9,939 nt of DNA from CAZAEL01 sp964484135 (GTDB lineage Bacteria; Elusimicrobiota; Elusimicrobia; FEN-1173): positions 1 to 9,939 of the forward strand of contig CAZAEL010000064.1 in NCBI GenBank assembly GCA_964484135.1, given 5' to 3'. The notes beneath the pieces are model-generated. The model saw only the letters and a list, made by a program, of their open reading frames with translations, had not been told where the DNA came from and searched no databases. The position numbers and the translations under genes were made by a program. Positions within the stretch are counted from its first letter, which is position 1. Every line of letters starts with the position of its first letter. Shown here in pieces: positions 5,811-9,939 of this stretch.

Positions 5811-5958
5811 ACTGGGATGGTCTTGGAGGGGGGTGCCGGGATGGAGTCCTCCCTAGAGGAGCGCCGCGAGGGGCCTCTCGAAACGAAGTGAAGCCGAGCG
5901 GGCTTCAGCCCCGAATCGTGGTCCGAGCGAAAGCGAGGCCGATTCGGGCGCGACAGAT

Positions 5959-6046
5959 GGAGGGGTGGCCGAGTGGTTTAAGGCGCTGGTCTTGAAAACC
6001 AGTGTGGGGCAACTCACCGTGGGTTCGAATCCTACCCCCTCCGCCA
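5959..6046 (+). tRNA. tRNA-Ser (anticodon UGA)
   Basis: The gene is 88 nt with an encoded CCA. The acceptor arm is GGAGGGG (5959-5965) with CCCCTCC (6036-6042), followed by discriminator G and CCA (6044-6046). The D-arm begins GGCCGAGTGG. The anticodon stem CTGGT/ACCAG encloses CTTGAAA, which gives anticodon TGA and reads UCA (Ser). A long variable arm, typical of serine tRNA, precedes the T-arm GGGTTCGAATCC. It directly borders a type I restriction locus with lower GC, a common arrangement for island integration at a tRNA 3' end. Confidence 0.97.
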
Positions 6047-6074
6047 ATTTAAAAAGGTGGAACTGACCTTATAA

Positions 6075-8471
6075 ATGTCCTCTACTAGCCATCGAAACGA
6101 AGCCTTCTCTCGCGTTCTGATTGACAGGGCGCTTCAAGACAGCGAATGGGATTTGCTGGACTCGCAGCAAGTTCAATTTGAACTTCACACGTCGAATGGC
6201 CGAGCGGATTATCTGCTCAAGGACAGTTTGGGCCGCGTGTTATGCGTTCTGGAGGCCAAACGGGAGGACCTTGACCCCTACGACGCCAAGGAACAGGCGC
6301 GAGGGTACGCCGAAAACCTTAAAGCCCCCTTTATTCTTCTTTCCAATGGCCGGGAGCATTGGTTTTGGAACTTTGAGCGCTCCGATCAGCGCGACGCCTA
6401 TCGCATTGAGCGTTTGCCTTCCCGGGAGGATTTGGAGCGCCTGCGGCTTAAGAACCTTCAGCCTCCCCGCCCTCTTTCAAGCGAAGTCATAGCCCCGGAA
6501 TACCTCCGCGCGCTAAAGCATGACCTCACCTTGCGCCGTTACCAAATCCGCGCCATGGACGAAATAGCCCGGCTTTTTGACGAGCAAGGACTCCGTAAGT
6601 TCCTTCTTGAAATGGCCACCGGCACGGGAAAAACGTTGCTTTGCGCCGCCCTCATCCGCCGGTTCCTCCTGACGCGCAACGCGGAACGCGTTTTGTTTGT
6701 TGTGGACCGCATCGAACTGGCAAAGCAGACCATGGAAGATTTCGCCGTGGTTTTGCCGGAATATAAGCCGGTCATTTTCAAGAGCGCCCGCCGCACCGGA
6801 GAACTGCTGGGTTCTTCCGTTGTCGTGGCCACCATTCAATCTCTCATGACAGATCGGCGTTACCGTGAAGAATTCACGCCGTTTTATTTCGATCTTGTGG
6901 TCAACGATGAAGCTCACCGCTCAATCTATGGCGACGCCCGCGAAGTGGTCCAGTTTTTTCAGGCCACCCGGATCGGCCTGACCGCCACGCCCAAGGCTTA
7001 CCTAAAAAACGTCAATATAGACCAATTGGGCACGGAGAACCCCAAAGCGCTTGAGGCTCGGCAATTGCGCGACACATACCATTATTTCGGCTGTGAACCC
7101 GGTCTTCCCACCTACCGTTACGACATCATTGACGCTGTTAAAGATCCGGAAGGGCCATTCCTCTGTCTCCCTAAGATTTTTGACCTTCGGTCTGATATTA
7201 CGACCAAAGCTCTGGATGAAAAGGGCTGGGCGGTGGTCGTTAACGAGCAGGAAGAAAATTTTAAAATCCAGGACTTGGAACGGAAAATCTTCACGCCCGC
7301 CCGTAATCGCGTCATGTGCGAGGCTTTTCTCAAGGAAGCCCAGCGCGATCCGGCCGGGAAGATCGGAAAATCCATCCTCTTTGCTGTGAATCAAACGCAC
7401 GCCACCGCGCTGACAAAAATCCTGAATGAACTCCAGCCGGGGATTGCCATGACCATCACGTCCCGCATTCCCGAAGCTTCCGCGCTGGCCAAGGAATTTC
7501 GGGATGGAAAACGCGGCGAGCGCATCGCGGTTTCCGTGGACATGCTGTCCACCGGCTACAACTGCCGGGACCTTCTGAACATCGGCATCATGCGGCCCAT
7601 CTTTTCTCCCACCGAATACATCCAAATCAAGGGCCGGGGCACGCGGCGGTTCACTTTCAGGATCGGCCACACCGAATTTGAGAAGAAAAACTTCTTCTTG
7701 CTGGATTTTTGCGCGGTGGCGGAATATTTTGAGGAAAAATACGACTATTCCCAGCCGTTAAAAGTCCCGCAGGAGCGCAAGACCAAGACGTACGCCTCCA
7801 GCGGGACGGGGGAAGGTGTTGTCGGCGAACCCAAACCGGTTGGGGGAAAACCGGAGCCACCACGGGAGATTCCCACCTGGGAAGGGAAGGACGTTCTCGT
7901 CAGCCAGGAAGTGCGAATCGTGGGCCCTAACGGAGAAAAAGTGGACGCCATGACTTTCCGGGGCTCTTTTGAGCGGGACGTCAAGGAATTCGTCAAAAAA
8001 GACACCGAATTTAAAAAAGCCATTGATGCGGAAGATGATGATACCGTTGAAATCATCATGAACGAGCGTTTCTACCACAAGCCCAAGATGTTCTACTCGC
8101 CGAACAAGCTGGTCATTTCCTACGGGGTTCCCGCGCCCACGCCCGCTTTTGTCTATAACGCCGTCGGCAAGAAACCATTGCCCACCCGGGACGCGATCGT
8201 GACGGACACGGTGGATTCCATTGCCGCCCGGTTCAACCTCCGGTACAACGAACAAAAATGGCTGGACGCCACCACGCAACTCCTTGCGGAAGACCCCGCC
8301 GTCCTAAAACGCTTTATGTCGGGAGACATGACCATTTTCACGGCCAGCCAGTTCAACCAATTGGGCGGTGTTGCCACCCTCGTCAAATTCGAGGGGCGCG
8401 ATGAGGTTTTCGAGGCGTTGCGGCAATCCATGCTGGTCCGGCAATCTTTGCTCGGAGCATCGGCGCTATGA
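6075..8471 (+). CDS. hsdR: Type I restriction enzyme, R subunit (EcoEI-like HsdR)
   Basis: The 798-residue protein is the ATP-driven translocase and nuclease subunit of a type I restriction complex. The N-terminal PD-(D/E)xK nuclease shows Asp45 (GRADYLL) and Glu60-Ala-Lys62 (LEAKRED), followed by Gln74-x3-Tyr78, the QxxxY motif of HsdR. The SF2 translocase motors follow: Walker A ATGTGKT (181-187), DEAH (278-281), TATP (303-306), STGYN (492-496) and the arginine motif QIKGRGTRR (517-525). The C-terminal 220 residues fit the EcoEI-type R-subunit tail, which suggests the type IB branch (inference). The ATG at 6075 is fixed by an in-frame TAA just before it. AGGTGG lies about 14 bases upstream, which is distant for a Shine-Dalgarno. 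A sampled line is 52% GC against 68% in the oxidoreductase gene. It overlaps hsdM by ATGA. Confidence 0.95.
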   Translation: MSSTSHRNEAFSRVLIDRALQDSEWDLLDSQQVQFELHTSNGRADYLLKDSLGRVLCVLEAKREDLDPYDAKEQARGYAENLKAPFILLSNGREHWFWNFERSDQRDAYRIERLPSREDLERLRLKNLQPPRPLSSEVIAPEYLRALKHDLTLRRYQIRAMDEIARLFDEQGLRKFLLEMATGTGKTLLCAALIRRFLLTRNAERVLFVVDRIELAKQTMEDFAVVLPEYKPVIFKSARRTGELLGSSVVVATIQSLMTDRRYREEFTPFYFDLVVNDEAHRSIYGDAREVVQFFQATRIGLTATPKAYLKNVNIDQLGTENPKALEARQLRDTYHYFGCEPGLPTYRYDIIDAVKDPEGPFLCLPKIFDLRSDITTKALDEKGWAVVVNEQEENFKIQDLERKIFTPARNRVMCEAFLKEAQRDPAGKIGKSILFAVNQTHATALTKILNELQPGIAMTITSRIPEASALAKEFRDGKRGERIAVSVDMLSTGYNCRDLLNIGIMRPIFSPTEYIQIKGRGTRRFTFRIGHTEFEKKNFFLLDFCAVAEYFEEKYDYSQPLKVPQERKTKTYASSGTGEGVVGEPKPVGGKPEPPREIPTWEGKDVLVSQEVRIVGPNGEKVDAMTFRGSFERDVKEFVKKDTEFKKAIDAEDDDTVEIIMNERFYHKPKMFYSPNKLVISYGVPAPTPAFVYNAVGKKPLPTRDAIVTDTVDSIAARFNLRYNEQKWLDATTQLLAEDPAVLKRFMSGDMTIFTASQFNQLGGVATLVKFEGRDEVFEALRQSMLVRQSLLGASAL

Positions 8472-9939
8472 CCAAGACCATGGAAACCAATCAAAAGACA
8501 AACGGTTCCAACTTTCACTCCTCCGGCTTCCGCCAAAAGGTGGACCAGCTCATGAACATCCTCTGGGCCGGCGGGGTCAACAACCCCATGGATTCCATCG
8601 AACAGATTTCTTACCTGCTGTTTCTCCGCCTGCTCAGCGCTAAAGACGATACTTTGACCCATCTGGACAGAAAATACGCCCGCATGTTCTCCGGCGAGTG
8701 GGCGCGTTTCGCCTGGGGAAACTTCGTTCCCCTGGCCGGCGACCAGCTTTTTAATGCCGTCCGAGACGCCATAGAAAATCTCCACGAACTCCCCGGTCTC
8801 ACTGAAACCGGAAAGTTGCTCTTCAGCCGCGCCACCCTCAAGATATACGACCGCCCGACGCTTCGCACGGTGGTGCAGGGCATTGACAAGCTTGATTTGG
8901 ATGACAGCGAAGGGCACGATCTTAAAGGAGATATGTACGAATATCTGCTCTCCAAACTTTCCGCCTCCGGCACCAACGGCCAGTTCCGCACCCCACGCCA
9001 CATCATTGACCTCATCGTGGCATTGGTGAATCCCCAGCCCGGCCAGCGCATCTGTGATCCTGCCTGCGGCACCGCTGGATTTTTGATCTCTGCTTTTACC
9101 CACATTTTGACCAAAAACCGCGGGGCTGGACGAAAAAATTTTCTAGGCGGAAATCTTGCCCCTAGCCAATGGAAATTTCTTCAAGAACAGGCGTTCACTG
9201 GCTACGACAATGACGCCAACATGGTGAAAATCGCCATTTTAAATCTCTACCTGCACAAACTGGAAAAAGCTCACCTTGAACTCAGAAATCCCCTCACAAT
9301 GGGTTTCGGCGGCGTGTATCCGGGCCAACGGTTTGATGTCATCTTGGCGAATCCGCCCTTTTCCGGGAAAATCCAGGACGAAAGCATCCTCTCCGACCTC
9401 AACTACAAGCTCAACACCCGTGCGACGGAATTGCTTTTCCTCAAGTGGTTCATCGACCACCTTTCTCCATCGGGCCGGGCGGGGGTCATCGTCCCAAATG
9501 GCGTCCTGTTCGGCTCCACCAATGCCGCGACCACCCTGAGAGAGCTTCTATTGACCGAATGCGACTTGCAGGCCGTTGTCAGCTTGCCCAGCGGCGTGTT
9601 TAAACCCTATTCGGGAGTCGGCACCGCCGCGTTGATATTCGAAAAGGGCAGTAAAACAAAGTCCGTGTGGTTTTATGACCTCACCGCCGACGGTTTCAGC
9701 TTAGACGACAAACGCACGCCCATTGACGCCAACGACATCCCCGACGTGCTCGCCAAATGGCCGAAACGAGTGGAAGGTCCTAACAGTTACCGTGTGCCGA
9801 TTGAGAAAATTCGAGAGAACGATTGGAGCCTTGCAGCGGGCCGATACAAACCCGTGAAGCTGGAAAGCGTAAACCATGACTCGCCAGTGGAAATTCTCCA
9901 GGAAGTCATTCGTCTGGAAGACGAAATCAGCCGACGCGG
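8468..9939 (+). CDS. hsdM: Type I restriction-modification, M subunit (N6-adenine methyltransferase), 3' end outside window
   Basis: At least 490 residues are visible with no stop. The start is ATG at 8468, overlapping the hsdR stop (ATGA), which couples translation of R and M. Residues about 17-140 match the helical HsdM N-terminal domain (FRQKVDQLMNILWAGG, SIEQISYLLFLRLLS). The methyltransferase domain has FRTPRHIIDLIV, then the S-adenosylmethionine motif DPACGTAGF (197-205), and the catalytic NPPF (295-298) that marks N6-adenine methylation. SLPSGVFKPYSGVGTAAL follows, typical of HsdM. Family members are about 480-530 residues, so only a short tail is missing. HsdM works as M2S, and the specificity subunit hsdS is expected just past the right edge. 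All key residues are intact, so it is probably functional. Confidence 0.95.
   Translation, partial: MTKTMETNQKTNGSNFHSSGFRQKVDQLMNILWAGGVNNPMDSIEQISYLLFLRLLSAKDDTLTHLDRKYARMFSGEWARFAWGNFVPLAGDQLFNAVRDAIENLHELPGLTETGKLLFSRATLKIYDRPTLRTVVQGIDKLDLDDSEGHDLKGDMYEYLLSKLSASGTNGQFRTPRHIIDLIVALVNPQPGQRICDPACGTAGFLISAFTHILTKNRGAGRKNFLGGNLAPSQWKFLQEQAFTGYDNDANMVKIAILNLYLHKLEKAHLELRNPLTMGFGGVYPGQRFDVILANPPFSGKIQDESILSDLNYKLNTRATELLFLKWFIDHLSPSGRAGVIVPNGVLFGSTNAATTLRELLLTECDLQAVVSLPSGVFKPYSGVGTAALIFEKGSKTKSVWFYDLTADGFSLDDKRTPIDANDIPDVLAKWPKRVEGPNSYRVPIEKIRENDWSLAAGRYKPVKLESVNHDSPVEILQEVIRLEDEISRR

Larger units (their letters stand above)
5700..5958. other. Structured gene-free spacer before the tRNA
   Basis: No supported gene is present. 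The stretch holds a series of short perfect hairpins: CGCGCC/GGCGCG with a GAA loop (5734-5748); GGGGGAGCCC/GGGCTCCCCC with an AAGAA loop (5786-5810); GAAGCC/GGCTTC (5890-5906), which overlaps and competes with GGGCT/AGCCC (5900-5911); and CCCGAATCG/CGATTCGGG (5910-5948). Words such as AGCGAAGCG (5769-5777) and GCGAAAGCGAGG (5927-5938) recur. No clear promoter for the tRNA was found. Confidence 0.65.

Noticed and set aside
5853..6047. Minus-strand 64-codon frame beginning MAEGVGFEPT
   Set aside because: It is the antisense of tRNA-Ser. The GVGFEPT-type start is a known spurious annotation that arises from the complement of a serine tRNA 3' end.
8153..9103. 316-codon minus-strand frame across hsdR and hsdM
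   Set aside because: It is antisense to the intact HsdR C-terminus and to HsdM with its DPACGTAGF motif. No independent support was found.

Overview
The window is a 9.9 kb piece of a GC-rich chromosome from a Gram-negative (diderm) bacterium. Two lipoproteins with signal peptides, one of them BamE/SmpA-like, support an outer membrane. The sequence alone does not fix the phylum; an uncultivated or deltaproteobacteria-like lineage is only a guess.

Left part, 1-1388. Two minus-strand genes overlap by an ATGA junction: a TPR-like lipoprotein, then a membrane sensor that runs off the left edge. A good sigma70-type promoter (TTGACG, 16 bp, TATAAT) lies just upstream of the lipoprotein and implies a very short 5' leader. 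Divergently, 1389-3284 encodes a complete SF1B helicase of the bacterial IGHMBP2/DNA2-NAM7 type.

Middle part, 3285-5958. A 523-bp gene-free stretch is packed with inverted repeats: a 118-bp cruciform-like element, an 87-bp nested inverted repeat, a perfect 16-bp stem and several smaller hairpins. Then come four plus-strand genes: a BamE-like lipoprotein, a stand-alone response-regulator receiver, a COG2085-type dinucleotide-binding oxidoreductase and a SnoaL-like small protein. Hairpins with a GCGwAGCGAGG tail lie directly before the first and the last of these genes and seem to contribute to their translation starts. A second structured gene-poor stretch (5700-5958) leads to a tRNA.

Right part, 5959-9939. 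tRNA-Ser(UGA) is followed after only 28 bp by hsdR and then hsdM (ATGA overlap) of a type I restriction-modification system. HsdM is open at the right edge and hsdS is presumably just outside. Base composition drops from about 68% GC in a sampled line of the housekeeping part to about 48-52% in sampled lines of hsdR and hsdM. Together with the tRNA boundary, this suggests a horizontally acquired defence island. I did not see a clearly novel defence system. The most unusual material is the dense family of palindromic elements between genes.
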